This document shows positions 34,613-43,127 of a stretch of 64,000 bases of DNA, piece by piece. Positions within the stretch are counted from its first letter, which is position 1. Each line of letters starts with the position of its first letter. The position numbers were made by a program, and so were the translations under genes. The notes beneath the pieces are model-generated. The model was not told the DNA's origin. It ran no database searches and saw only the letters and a list, made by a program, of their open reading frames with translations. The stretch comes from an uncultured Microbacterium sp. (GTDB lineage Bacteria > Actinomycetota > Actinomycetes > Actinomycetales > Microbacteriaceae), in NCBI GenBank assembly GCA_913774665.1, contig CAJYHN010000004.1, positions 186,001-250,000 of the forward strand, written 5' to 3'.

Positions 34613-35207
34613 CGGCTGCGCGTGCGGCGTCCGTCGCCTCGTGCGCCACGCGGCGCCACGACCACAGCCCGCTCACGCACAGCAGGATGAACAGGGCGTA
34701 CAGCGCGGCGATGATCCACAACCCGGTCGCGATCGAGAGCGCCACGAAGGCGACGTCCACACCGATCCACACGAACCAGTTCTCGATCCATTTGCGGTTG
34801 AGCATGTACTGCGCGACGAGGCTCGCCGAGGTGGTCGCGGCGTCCGCCAACGCGACCTGCGAGTCGGTGAAGGTGGCGAGCACCCAGGTGAGCAGAGCCG
34901 TTCCGGCCACGCCGACGACGATGAGCCAGGGCACCGCGCGGCGAGGGGTGCGGGCGACGTACTCGCGGTCGTGCTCGACGCCGCGCGTCCACCGCAGCCA
35001 GCCGTGCACACCGAGCACGAGATACACCACCTGCAGCGCGGCGCTGGCGTAGAGCCCCGCCGGAACGAAAACCACGAGGAAGACGAGGTTGTTCGCGATG
35101 CCGATCGGGTACGTCCACACGTTCCGCCGGGCCGCCAGCAGCACGCACGCGGCGCCCGTCGCGAAGCCGAGGATCTGCGTCCACTCGGCCAGAATCCACT
35201 CGATCAC
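34599..35207 (-). CDS. pnuC: Nicotinamide riboside transporter PnuC
   Basis: A 202-residue membrane protein with about seven hydrophobic segments. PnuC landmarks: WTYPIGIANNLVFLVVF and YMLNRKWIENWFVWIGVDV, including the WxxN/Q-type substrate motifs. It facilitates uptake of nicotinamide riboside, which is trapped by phosphorylation through NadR encoded just downstream. The gap to the DeoR gene upstream is only 34 bp, too short for a riboswitch of the known NAD or pnuC types. Confidence 0.92.
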   Translation of the reverse strand: MIEWILAEWTQILGFATGAACVLLAARRNVWTYPIGIANNLVFLVVFVPAGLYASAALQVVYLVLGVHGWLRWTRGVEHDREYVARTPRRAVPWLIVVGVAGTALLTWVLATFTDSQVALADAATTSASLVAQYMLNRKWIENWFVWIGVDVAFVALSIATGLWIIAALYALFILLCVSGLWSWRRVAHEATDAARAADARA

Positions 35208-35241
35208 CCGTCGAGCCTAGGTGTTCTGACGCGGTGTCCCG

Positions 35242-36033
35242 TCAGTCCTCCGCGGTCCACAGCTCGACGCCCATCTCCGCGATCGCCGCGGCCGCGCTCT
35301 CGGGCAATTCAGCGTCGCTCACGATGACGTCGAGCGCGTCGAGGGGCACGACGCGGAAACGCTCCGCCGTGCCGTACTTCGTGCTGTCGGCGATCAGGGC
35401 GCCCGAGGTGGCGGCATCCAGGACCGCCCGCTTCAAGACGACCTTGTCGAGCTCGGGGGTCGTCAGCCCGTGCGCGGTGTCCCAGGTGCCGGTGCTGAGG
35501 ATCGCGAGGTCGAGGGTCATGGCAGAGACGGTCGCGGCGGCGAGAGCCCCGCTCGACGAACCGCTCGCGGCATCCACCACCCCGCCGGTGTGGATGACTT
35601 CGATCGAGGGGTGCGCGTACAGCGCCGAGACGGTGAAGAAGTCGTTGGTCACCACGGTCAGGCCACGCCGCGCCGTGAGATGGGGGACGAGCGCCTGGCA
35701 GGTCGTCCCCGCATCGATGAAGACGGTCATCTCGTCGGCGATGAGCGCGGCGGCGCGACGGGCGACGGCCTCCTTGCGCGGGAGCTCGAGCACGGCGCGG
35801 GACCCGCGCTCGCGCGGCGGCTCCACGCCGGTGCGCTCGCGAAGGCGCACGCCGCCCTGCACGGCATCCACCAGACCCTCGTCTTCGAGCGCAGCGATGT
35901 CGCGCCGCACGGTCATGTGCGACACCCCCAACGACGAGGCCAGGTGGCGGATGCTGAGCGCGCCCGCACCGCGCAGCAGACGCATCAGTTCTCGTTGGCG
36001 CTGTTCCGGGATGAGGGGCGGCGGTGTCGACAT
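35242..36033 (-). CDS. DeoR-family transcriptional regulator
   Basis: A 263-residue regulator: N-terminal DeoR helix-turn-helix (residues 8-65, LSIRHLASSLGVSHMTVRRD) and a C-terminal DeoRC sensor domain (FIDAGTTCQALVPHL, LAILSTGTWD) that binds phosphorylated sugars. It is divergent from the KDPG aldolase operon with a 76-bp shared gap holding phased direct repeats. Likely a repressor of that sugar-acid operon, relieved by an intermediate. Confidence 0.88.
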   Translation of the reverse strand: MSTPPPLIPEQRQRELMRLLRGAGALSIRHLASSLGVSHMTVRRDIAALEDEGLVDAVQGGVRLRERTGVEPPRERGSRAVLELPRKEAVARRAAALIADEMTVFIDAGTTCQALVPHLTARRGLTVVTNDFFTVSALYAHPSIEVIHTGGVVDAASGSSSGALAAATVSAMTLDLAILSTGTWDTAHGLTTPELDKVVLKRAVLDAATSGALIADSTKYGTAERFRVVPLDALDVIVSDAELPESAAAAIAEMGVELWTAED

Positions 36034-36067
36034 CCCTCCGAGCCTAAGCCTCCGCCGTCATGAGACA

Positions 36068-36103
36068 CCGTGTTCTGCCGTGTGAATTCTCGTGATACCG
36101 TGT
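36068..36103. promoter_or_regulatory. Three helically phased CCGTGT direct repeats, candidate DeoR operator
   Basis: CCGTGT occurs at 36068, 36078 and 36098, i.e. at 0, 10 and 30 bp, so all copies face the same side of the helix. Context is ACCGTGTTC, GCCGTGTGA, ACCGTGTGC. They fill the gap between the regulator and the aldolase start, overlapping the likely promoter. Multiple direct repeats are typical of DeoR operators. Confidence 0.6.
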
Positions 36104-36109
36104 GCAACA

Positions 36110-36760
36110 ATGTTAAAGAAACACGAAGTCCTGTCTGCCGTCGTCGACACCGGCGTGGTCCTGATCGTCCGCCTCGATTCCCCCGACGAGGCGCTCGCCG
36201 TCTCGCGCGCCGCCGTCGCCGGCGGCATCCGGGCCCTCGAGATCACCCTGTCGGTGCCGCGGGCACTCGAGGTCGTGCGGACCCTCGTCGACGAGTTCGG
36301 CGATCACGTCGCCGTGGGCGTCGGCACGGTTCTGGATGCCGAGATGGCCGTCGCCTCGGTCCAGGCGGGCGCTCGCATGCTCGTGAGCCCGAACCTGAAC
36401 CCCGACATGATCCGTGCCGCGAACCGCTACCAGGCGCTCACGATCAGCGGGGCGTTCACCCCCACCGAGATCGTCGCCACCATGGAAGCCGGTGCCGACA
36501 TCGTCAAGCTCTTCCCGACCGAGATCGCCGGCCCCGATTACCTCCGTACCGTCATGGCCCCCTTGGCGCACGCGCCGATCCTGCCCGCCGGCGGCGCGAC
36601 GCGCGACAACGTCGGCGACTGGTTCTCAGCCGGAGCGCTGGCGGTCGGCGTCGGGAGCGCCATCACCAAAGCTGCGCGTGCGAGCGGCGACCACGCCGAC
36701 GTGACCCGCGCCGCGGAAGACTTCCTCGCCGCCGTCGCGAGCGCCCGGCAGACGGCCTGA
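36110..36760 (+). CDS. eda: 2-dehydro-3-deoxyphosphogluconate (KDPG/KDPGal) aldolase
   Basis: A 216-residue class I aldolase. The Schiff-base Lys lies in ADIVKLFPTEIAG and the general-base Glu in ALEITLSVPRAL; GVGTVLDAEMA and LPAGGATRDN are also conserved. It cleaves KDPG (or the galactose analogue) to pyruvate and glyceraldehyde-3-phosphate. The ATG at 36110 lacks a ribosome binding site and the -10-like sequence is close, so the mRNA may be leaderless; an in-frame ATG at 36092 is less likely. First gene of a sugar-acid operon with a transporter and a kinase. Confidence 0.92.
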   Translation: MLKKHEVLSAVVDTGVVLIVRLDSPDEALAVSRAAVAGGIRALEITLSVPRALEVVRTLVDEFGDHVAVGVGTVLDAEMAVASVQAGARMLVSPNLNPDMIRAANRYQALTISGAFTPTEIVATMEAGADIVKLFPTEIAGPDYLRTVMAPLAHAPILPAGGATRDNVGDWFSAGALAVGVGSAITKAARASGDHADVTRAAEDFLAAVASARQTA

Positions 36761-36816
36761 CACACCCACGGCGGACCACGACGTCCGCCTCTCACCCGAA
36801 CACGAAGGAGTGGACC

Positions 36817-38109
36817 ATGAGCGAGACGACGGCAGACACGCCGCAGCTCACGCGCGACGAGAAGAAGACGATCCGGATCCGATGGTTCCTGGTCGGATTC
36901 CTCATCCTCGGCGGGGTGGTGAACTATCTCGACCGCTCGACGCTGAGCGTGGCCAACACGACCATCGCGGGTGAGTTCGGGCTCGACCCGTTCGCCATGG
37001 GTCTGCTGCTGTCGGCCTTCTCGTGGCCGTACGCCATCGCCAACCTCCCGGCGGGCTACCTCGTCGACAAGTTCGGGCCGAAGAAGATGTTCGCCTTCGC
37101 GGCGGGTGCCTGGTCGCTCGTCTCGATCGTCACCGCCGCCGCGAACTCGTTCGGCGTGCTGTACGCCTGCCGTGTCGCCCTCGGCATCACCGAGTCGCCG
37201 TTCTTCACCTCGGCCCTCAAGGTCAACGAGCGCTGGTTCAACAGGTCCGAGCGGGCGCTCCCGGTCTCGCTCGTGAACACGGGCTCGCAGATCGCCAACG
37301 CGATCGCGCCGCCGCTGCTGACCTTCCTCCTGCTGACGATGAGCTGGCGCGGGATGTTCATCATCGTGGGAGCCTTCGGCATCGTCGTCGCCCTCGTGTG
37401 GCTGCGCATCTACCGCGACCCGACACTGAAGGAGCAGGCCCTCATCAAGGGTGCCGAGGCCGAAGCGCGCGTCGCCGCATCGGTCGAGAAGGTCGGGTGG
37501 GGGCGTCTGCTCCTGCAGTCGAACACCTGGTTCATGGTGCTCGGTGCGTTCGGCATCTTCTACACCGTGTGGGTCTACCTCACGTGGCTCCCCAGCTACC
37601 TGCAAACCGCCCGCGGCTTCAGCCTCGCGCAGAGCGGGTGGCTCGCGTCGTTGACGTTCCTCTGCGGCATCATCGGCGTGATCTTCGGCGGGTGGCTCTC
37701 GAACCGGCTCGTCCGCCGCGGCGTGAACACGGTCCGCGCGCGCAAGATCCCGATCGTCGGCGGCGCGGTCCTCGCCGCCGCGGCGGTGCTCCCCGTCGCG
37801 TACGTCGACAGCACCCCGCTCGCCATCGTGCTGCTGTCGGTCGGCTACTTCGCCTCACAGGTGCCGATCGGATGCCTCTGGACCCTCGCCTCGGACGTCG
37901 CTCCCTCCAACCAGGTGGCCTCGCTCGGCGCGATCCAGAACTTCGGTGGATTCATCGGAGCGGCCGTCGCGCCCATCGTCACCGGTGCGATCCTCACCTC
38001 CACGGGAGGCAACTACACGACGGTGTTCCTCATCGGCGGCGTGCTGCTGCTGGTCGGCGCCCTGTCGTACGGACTGTTCGTGAAGGACCGCTCCCTCGCG
38101 GCATCCTGA
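36817..38109 (+). CDS. MFS transporter of the anion:cation symporter family (hexuronate/sugar acid)
   Basis: A 430-residue 12-span major facilitator. NYLDRSTLSVANTTIAGEFG near the N-terminus is typical of the ACS group, which carries hexuronates, galactonate and similar sugar acids. The loop DKFGPKKMF is the motif A equivalent. The ATG follows a GAAGGAG ribosome binding site. Location between KDPG aldolase and kinase supports uptake of a sugar acid that ends in KDPG. Confidence 0.9.
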   Translation: MSETTADTPQLTRDEKKTIRIRWFLVGFLILGGVVNYLDRSTLSVANTTIAGEFGLDPFAMGLLLSAFSWPYAIANLPAGYLVDKFGPKKMFAFAAGAWSLVSIVTAAANSFGVLYACRVALGITESPFFTSALKVNERWFNRSERALPVSLVNTGSQIANAIAPPLLTFLLLTMSWRGMFIIVGAFGIVVALVWLRIYRDPTLKEQALIKGAEAEARVAASVEKVGWGRLLLQSNTWFMVLGAFGIFYTVWVYLTWLPSYLQTARGFSLAQSGWLASLTFLCGIIGVIFGGWLSNRLVRRGVNTVRARKIPIVGGAVLAAAAVLPVAYVDSTPLAIVLLSVGYFASQVPIGCLWTLASDVAPSNQVASLGAIQNFGGFIGAAVAPIVTGAILTSTGGNYTTVFLIGGVLLLVGALSYGLFVKDRSLAAS

Positions 38110-38163
38110 TTCCGCGCGGGGAGGACGGCCTCTCGTCCTCCCCGCCCTCCGGGAGGAGCCCCC

Positions 38164-38742
38164 ATGACCGCACGACTGTTCTTCGTGATCGGCCCGGCCG
38201 GTAGCGGCAAGTCGACCGTGAGCACCCTCATCGCTCGCCGGATCGGTGCCGCGTACCTCGACAAGGACTCCGTCGCGACGGCGTTCACCGAGGCCCTGCT
38301 CGAGGCCGCCGGCAGCGACAAGAACGACCGCGACAACAACGCCTACTACCAGGACGTGGTGATGGGCTTGGAGTACGCCACCCTGCTGAAGCTGGCGGGC
38401 GACAACCTCCGCCTCGGCACCGATGTCGTGCTCGACGCCCCGTTCGTCCGCTACTTCCCCGAGGCGGACTACCTCGAGCGCGCCGCCGTGGAGCACGACT
38501 GGCCGGACGACCTCACCATCACCGTCGTGCACGTCACCGTGGACGGCGATCTCGTCCGCGAGCGCGTCGACTCGCGCGGCTACGGTCGCGACGCATGGAA
38601 ACTCGCCCACTGGGACGAGTTCTGGGCCACGGCGCAGGCCGCCGACTGCCGGTGGCGCGGCGCGCACCACGTGCTCTTCGACAACAGCGCCTCCGGCGCC
38701 GATCCCACCGCGCTCGAGACCGCCCTGGCCGCCTTCGTCTGA
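38164..38742 (+). CDS. P-loop kinase of the sugar-acid operon
   Basis: A 192-residue P-loop protein with Walker A FVIGPAGSGKST at residues 7-18 and a lid-like segment RVDSRGYGRDAWKL. Size and motif resemble shikimate/gluconate-type small kinases and generic AAA-family annotations. In this operon a kinase is needed to make the phosphorylated substrate of the aldolase, so it may phosphorylate the imported acid or its 2-keto-3-deoxy product; inferred from context. Confidence 0.75.
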   Translation: MTARLFFVIGPAGSGKSTVSTLIARRIGAAYLDKDSVATAFTEALLEAAGSDKNDRDNNAYYQDVVMGLEYATLLKLAGDNLRLGTDVVLDAPFVRYFPEADYLERAAVEHDWPDDLTITVVHVTVDGDLVRERVDSRGYGRDAWKLAHWDEFWATAQAADCRWRGAHHVLFDNSASGADPTALETALAAFV

Positions 38743-38764
38743 GCAGACTCCCGCGGCACCGCGA

Positions 38765-40060
38765 TCAGGGACGCGCCGGATCGATCGGTGTGAAGCGCCG
38801 CAGACCCGCGCCCGAGCTGAGCCGCGAGGCGGCGAGCGAGCCCGCCACCGCGAGGAAGATCGGCAGCAGCAGGGTGAAGCCGGTGTCGGTGAACTCGATG
38901 ATCAACGCGATCGCGGTGAAGGGCGCCCGCATGTTGGATGCCAGGAACGCCGCCGCCGCGACGATCGCGAGCGCCCTGCCGTCGGTGCCCGGCCAGATCA
39001 GCGCCCACCCGGCCGCGGCGGCCGCGCCCAGTGCCGCACCGATCGCGACCGAGGGCTGGAGGGTGCCGCCGATCGCGCCGGAGCCGAGCGAGATCGTCGT
39101 GGCCACGTACTTGAGCAGGGCGAGCAGCAGGAGCAGGAGCGCGGGCTGCGAGAGGTCGAAGCCCGCGGTGGCCAGAGCACGGCCGTTGCCGAGGATGAGC
39201 GGGAAGAACGCCCCCAGAAGGCCCACCGCCGCAAAGGTGAGGGGCAGGACGACGAGGAGCTTCCAGCCCTTCGGACGGAACCGCCCGAGCGCCTTCGTCA
39301 CGGTCGCGAAGCTCGTCGCCCCCCAGCCCATGAGCGGGCCGATGAGGATCGCCGCGACGACGAGCGAAGCGTTCACCTCGAGGGCGGGCACCTGGTAGAG
39401 GGACCCGTCACCGACGAGGGGACGCGCCACGAACGTGGCGATCGCGCTGACCGAGAGGGCGACGACGGCGGCGCCGACGCTGAACTGCGCGAGCAGGATC
39501 TCGATCGCGAACAGCGCCCCGGCGAGCGGGACGTTGTACACGGCCGCGAGACCGGCGCCGGCGGCCGAGGCGATGAGGATGCGTCGCCACCGCGGATCGA
39601 GGCCGAACCACCCCACGATCTTCGATCCCGCCATCGCCGACAGCTCGCGCGGCGCGACCTCTTTCCCGATCGAGGCGCCGAGGGCCACCGAGGTCACCTG
39701 GATGACGGTGTCGGCGAGCGTCTCCCACCACGGCATCCGGGCCCCGTCGACCCCCTGCTCGACCGTGGCGAGCGTGCGCCCGAAACGCCGCAGCAGATAC
39801 CAGCCGAGCGCCGCGAGCACGCCCGCCCCGCCGACCGTCACGATCGGCAGCCACCACGGCGACGGCAGCGCAAGCCCGTCGAGGAACGGCCCCTCCTCGT
39901 GCCCCCAGACCAGGTGCTCGATCGAGTGCACGATCCACACCAGCAGCAGCACGGCGAGTCCGGTCGCGAGCCCGACGATCAGGGTGGCGAGTCCGAGCTT
40001 CGACAGCGCGAGGACGGCACGGCGATGCGGGCGCGTCGGCGCCGAGGGCTCTGCTGTCAC
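38765..40060 (-). CDS. ClC-family chloride channel / antiporter
   Basis: A 431-residue membrane protein with about ten hydrophobic segments. The ClC selectivity regions are recognisable: GASIGKEVAPREL (equivalent of GREGP, gating Glu retained) and GSGAIGGTLQPSVAIGA (equivalent of GGIFAP). No cytoplasmic CBS domains are present. It ends 22 bp from the kinase stop in a convergent arrangement. Confidence 0.9.
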   Translation of the reverse strand: MTAEPSAPTRPHRRAVLALSKLGLATLIVGLATGLAVLLLVWIVHSIEHLVWGHEEGPFLDGLALPSPWWLPIVTVGGAGVLAALGWYLLRRFGRTLATVEQGVDGARMPWWETLADTVIQVTSVALGASIGKEVAPRELSAMAGSKIVGWFGLDPRWRRILIASAAGAGLAAVYNVPLAGALFAIEILLAQFSVGAAVVALSVSAIATFVARPLVGDGSLYQVPALEVNASLVVAAILIGPLMGWGATSFATVTKALGRFRPKGWKLLVVLPLTFAAVGLLGAFFPLILGNGRALATAGFDLSQPALLLLLLALLKYVATTISLGSGAIGGTLQPSVAIGAALGAAAAAGWALIWPGTDGRALAIVAAAAFLASNMRAPFTAIALIIEFTDTGFTLLLPIFLAVAGSLAASRLSSGAGLRRFTPIDPARP

Positions 40061-40150
40061 CCCGCAACGTTAACGGACCCGCGTTACCGTCCCGTGACGC
40101 CGTCCGCCCGGCGTCTCGACCGCTCGCGCGGCCAGCGCTACGGTGACCGC

Positions 40151-40468
40151 ATGGCCTCTCCCCCCGTCTCCCTGCGGCGCCCCGCCGACGTCCTCGGCAT
40201 CGTCGCGGTGATCCTCGCCGCCGGCCTGCTGATCCCGACGCTCTTCGTCTACGTCGTGGGCCTCATCCCCGAGATGAACGCGATCTGGTGGGTGGGCATC
40301 ATCCTGCTGCCGTTGCTCTTCGCCGACGGGGTCCTCGTGATCGTGCTCTCCGTGATCGGCCTGATCGTCGCGGTACGCCGCGCCGGCCGACGCGCATGGT
40401 CGATCGTGGCGCTGTTGCTCGGCATCCTGATGCTCGTCCCGGCCCTGCTGATCCTCATACCTTCCTGA
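40151..40468 (+). CDS. Small membrane protein with three hydrophobic segments
   Basis: A 105-residue protein, family not recognised. Three membrane spans are visible: near residues 15-38, 46-72 and 83-103, with positive charges (RRAGRRA) between the last two, so the loop there is cytoplasmic. No motif suggests function. It is divergent from the ClC gene (90-bp gap) and precedes the aminotransferase by 57 bp. Confidence 0.65.
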   Translation: MASPPVSLRRPADVLGIVAVILAAGLLIPTLFVYVVGLIPEMNAIWWVGIILLPLLFADGVLVIVLSVIGLIVAVRRAGRRAWSIVALLLGILMLVPALLILIPS

Positions 40469-40525
40469 GGCTCTTCGGCGTCATGCCCCTCGGCAGGAAA
40501 GCGCGGAAACACTAGGCTCGGAACC

Positions 40526-41725
40526 GTGACTTCCCGCGCCCCGCTCTCCCGCAAGCTCTCCGCCATCGCCGAGTCCGCGACCCTCAAGGTCGATGCCAAG
40601 GCCAAGGCCCTCCAGGCCGCCGGCCGACCGGTCATCTCGTATGCCGCGGGCGAGCCGGATTTCGCGACGCCCTCGTTCATCGTGGATGCCGCCGCCGAGG
40701 CGCTGCAGGACCCCAAGAACTACCGCTACACCCCCGCCGCCGGCCTCCCGGTGCTGCGCGAGGCGATCGCGGCGAAGACGCTGCGCGACTCGGGCCTCGA
40801 GGTCGCGCCCTCGCAGGTCATCGTGACCAACGGCGGCAAGCAGTCGGTGTACCAGGCGTTCCAGACCGTCGTGAACCCCGGCGACGAGGTGCTGCTGCCC
40901 GCGCCGTACTGGACGACGTACCCCGAGGCCATCGCACTGGCCGACGGTGCCCCTGTCGAGGTCTTCGCCGGTGCCGACCAGGACTACAAGGTCACCGTCG
41001 CCCAGCTCGAGGCCGCGCGCACCGACAAGACGACCGTGCTGGTGTTCGTGTCGCCGTCGAACCCGACCGGCTCGGTCTACACCCCCGAAGAGACCGCCGA
41101 GATCGGACGCTGGGCGCTCGAGCACGGCATCTGGGTCATCACCGACGAGATCTACCAGAACCTCACCTACGAGGGCGTCAAGGCGGTCTCGATCGTCGAG
41201 GCCGTGCCCGAGCTCGCGGGCCAGACCATCCTCGTCAACGGCGTCGCGAAGACCTACGCCATGACCGGATGGCGCGTGGGCTGGATGGTGGGACCGGCGG
41301 ATGCCATGAAGCTCGCCGGCAACCTGCAGTCGCACCTGACGAGCAACGTCAACAACATCGCGCAGCTCGCCGCCGCCGCGGCGCTCAATGGCCCCCAGGA
41401 CGAGGCCGAGCAGTTTCGCCTCGCCTTCGACCGTCGCCGGAAGCTGATCGTGTCGGAGCTGTCGAGAATCGACGGCGTCCAGGTGCCCAACCCCCTCGGT
41501 GCGTTCTACGTGTACCCCGACGTGCAGGGCCTGCTGAACCGCTCGTGGGACGGGGTGACGCCGACGACCTCGCTGGAGCTCGCCGACCTCATCCTCGAGA
41601 AGGCCGAGGTGGCCGTGGTCCCCGGCGAGGCCTTCGGCCCCAGCGGCTACCTGCGCCTGTCGTACGCTCTCGGCGACGACCAGCTCCTCGAGGGCATCCA
41701 GCGCCTTCAGCGCCTGTTCTCCTGA
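40526..41725 (+). CDS. Class I pyridoxal-phosphate aminotransferase (aspartate type)
   Basis: A 399-residue fold-type I aminotransferase. Family residues are clear: [12 protein letters not shown], the [11 protein letters not shown] segment, [12 protein letters not shown] with the PLP-contacting Asn, PLP Lys in [16 protein letters not shown] and substrate Arg in GYLRLSYAL. It most likely interconverts aspartate and oxaloacetate with glutamate/2-oxoglutarate. GTG start at 40526. A family B palindrome follows 25 bp after the stop. Confidence 0.9.
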   Translation: MTSRAPLSRKLSAIAESATLKVDAKAKALQAAGRPVISYAAGEPDFATPSFIVDAAAEALQDPKNYRYTPAAGLPVLREAIAAKTLRDSGLEVAPSQVIVTNGGKQSVYQAFQTVVNPGDEVLLPAPYWTTYPEAIALADGAPVEVFAGADQDYKVTVAQLEAARTDKTTVLVFVSPSNPTGSVYTPEETAEIGRWALEHGIWVITDEIYQNLTYEGVKAVSIVEAVPELAGQTILVNGVAKTYAMTGWRVGWMVGPADAMKLAGNLQSHLTSNVNNIAQLAAAAALNGPQDEAEQFRLAFDRRRKLIVSELSRIDGVQVPNPLGAFYVYPDVQGLLNRSWDGVTPTTSLELADLILEKAEVAVVPGEAFGPSGYLRLSYALGDDQLLEGIQRLQRLFS

Positions 41726-41750
41726 CCCCCTCCCCCACAGGCGCGCGCGC

Positions 41751-41809
41751 GTGAGGGGTCACGAACTGTCGCCTCGCACGCGCGCAAGCGACACGAACTG
41801 ACCCCTCAC
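41751..41809. repeat. Family B palindrome upstream of DUF559 locus 3
   Basis: Outer arms GTGAGGGGTCA / TGACCCCTCAC and inner arms TGTCGC / GCGACA. Between the arm blocks both sides carry CGAAC in direct orientation, giving a symmetric internal loop. The loop is CCTCGCACGCGCGCAA. The DUF559 gene starts 67 bp downstream. Related copies: the array at 42845 and an orphan at 46909. Confidence 0.85.
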
Positions 41810-41876
41810 CCGCCCGCCCGGGCGAGGGCTGTGGACAACGTCAGCGGGCCCGCGGCCCAGGCGAACAAGATGGCGG

Positions 41877-42773
41877 ATGCCGATTCCTCGCTGCAGCGCC
41901 TCGCTCGCCCCCTCCGCCGCCTTCACCGTTGCCGAAGGGCGGCGCGCCGGACTCTCGACGACCACGTTGCGTTCGGCCGCATGGCGGACGCCCTTCCGCG
42001 GTACGCGGGTCACCGCCGAGCACGACGACCACGCACGGCTGGCGGCGCTGCTGCGCGCCTGCCGCGATTCCGCGTTTCTCTGCAACACGACAGCAGCGGT
42101 CATCCACGGATTCCCCCTCCCCCTGCGCCTCGCCGAGAGCGCACGACGGATGCCGGTGATCGGTGTCCCGAATGATCAGGTGCGAGTCCGCCGTTCGGGC
42201 GTCATCGGCCGACGGCTGATCGTCGAAGCGGACGACATCGTGGAGGTCGATGGCATCCGGTGCACGTCCCGTCTGCGCACCTGGGCGGAACTGTCGGAGA
42301 TCCTGTCGGTCGCGCAGCTGACGGCGGTGACGGACTTCCTCATCGCCCGTCGACTGCCGCTCGCGACGCGCGACCAGCTCGAGGCGACGCATCGACGATT
42401 CCTCGGCGGTCGCGGCTCGAAGGCGCGACGTCTCGCGATCGATCTCGCGAACGACGGTTCCGAGTCGCCCCGTGAATCAGAGCTGCGAGTGCTCCTGGTC
42501 ACGGCGGGTCTTCCCGAGCCGGAGTGCAACGTCGAGATCTACGACGGGACGCGTTTCATCGCACGGGTCGACCTGCTGTTTCGGGACGAGCGAACCATCC
42601 TCGAGTACGACGGAGACCATCATCGCGATCCGCGGCAGTGGAGCCGGGATCAGCGACGACGCGCCGAGCTCGAATCGCTGGGGTACCGGTACACGAGCGT
42701 GACCGCCCGTGATTTCGACGACCCGTCGGCGCTGCTCGCTCGGATCCGTCGCCTCCTCGCTCAGGGGCGGTGA
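41877..42773 (+). CDS. DUF559/Vsr-like PD-(D/E)xK nuclease protein, locus 3
   Basis: A 298-residue protein with a middle domain (LLRACRDSAFLCNTTAAVIH, like AbiEi-associated proteins) and a C-terminal Vsr/DUF559 nuclease fold: Asp232 in ARVDLLFRD, Glu243/Asp245 in LEYDGDHHRD, then a Tyr/Arg-rich last strand. A TCCACAG motif (reverse strand) lies at 41829-41835. A second ATG at 41870 is out of frame. The gene is bracketed by family B palindromes, upstream at 41751 and downstream from 42845, and a 16-bp tandem repeat starts at its stop codon. Catalysis is inferred from residues. Confidence 0.78.
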   Translation: MPIPRCSASLAPSAAFTVAEGRRAGLSTTTLRSAAWRTPFRGTRVTAEHDDHARLAALLRACRDSAFLCNTTAAVIHGFPLPLRLAESARRMPVIGVPNDQVRVRRSGVIGRRLIVEADDIVEVDGIRCTSRLRTWAELSEILSVAQLTAVTDFLIARRLPLATRDQLEATHRRFLGGRGSKARRLAIDLANDGSESPRESELRVLLVTAGLPEPECNVEIYDGTRFIARVDLLFRDERTILEYDGDHHRDPRQWSRDQRRRAELESLGYRYTSVTARDFDDPSALLARIRRLLAQGR

Positions 42774-42774
42774 A

Positions 42775-42838
42775 GGCGCACCCGCGCGACGGCGCGCCCA
42801 CGCGCAGGCGCACCCGCGCGAAGGCGCACCCGCGCGAC
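42775..42838 (+). repeat. 16-bp tandem repeat at the end of DUF559 locus 3
   Basis: Copies of GGCGCACCCGCGCGAC or close variants start at 42775, 42791, 42807 and 42823, with a partial fifth at 42839. The run begins 2 bp after the stop codon and leads straight into the family B array. Confidence 0.8.
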
Positions 42839-42844
42839 GGCGCA

Positions 42845-43117
42845 CGAGGGGTCGAGAACTGTCGCCTCGCACGCGCGCAAGCGACACGAAACGACCCCTC
42901 ACGCCACCGGCCCCGCGAGCGGTCAAAAACTGTCGCCTCACAGCCGCCCAAGCGACACAAACCGACCCCTCACGCCACCAGCCCCGCGAGCGGTCAAGAA
43001 CTGTCGCCTCGCGGCCGCGCAAGCGACACAAAACGACCCCTCACGCCACCAGCCCCGCGAGCGGTCAAGAACTGTCGCCTCACAGCCGCCCAAGCGACAC
43101 AAAACGACCCCTCACGC
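42845..43117. repeat. Family B array: four units of 71-bp period downstream of DUF559 locus 3
   Basis: The block GTCGCCTC occurs at 42861, 42932, 43003 and 43074, exactly 71 bp apart. Each unit pairs a left arm (GGTC..GAACTGTCGCC or variant) with a right arm (AAGCGACAC.AA.CGACCCCTC). Left and right arms share TGTCGC / GCGACA and GGTC / GACC, with A-rich unpaired segments on both sides. It ends 11 bp before the murB stop. No gene is seen. Confidence 0.87.
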
Positions 43118-43127
43118 GGCGGTGGAG

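Noticed and set aside
35208-35241. NAD or pnuC riboswitch upstream of pnuC
   Set aside because: Only 34 bp separate the DeoR stop codon and the pnuC ATG, too little for a known aptamer.
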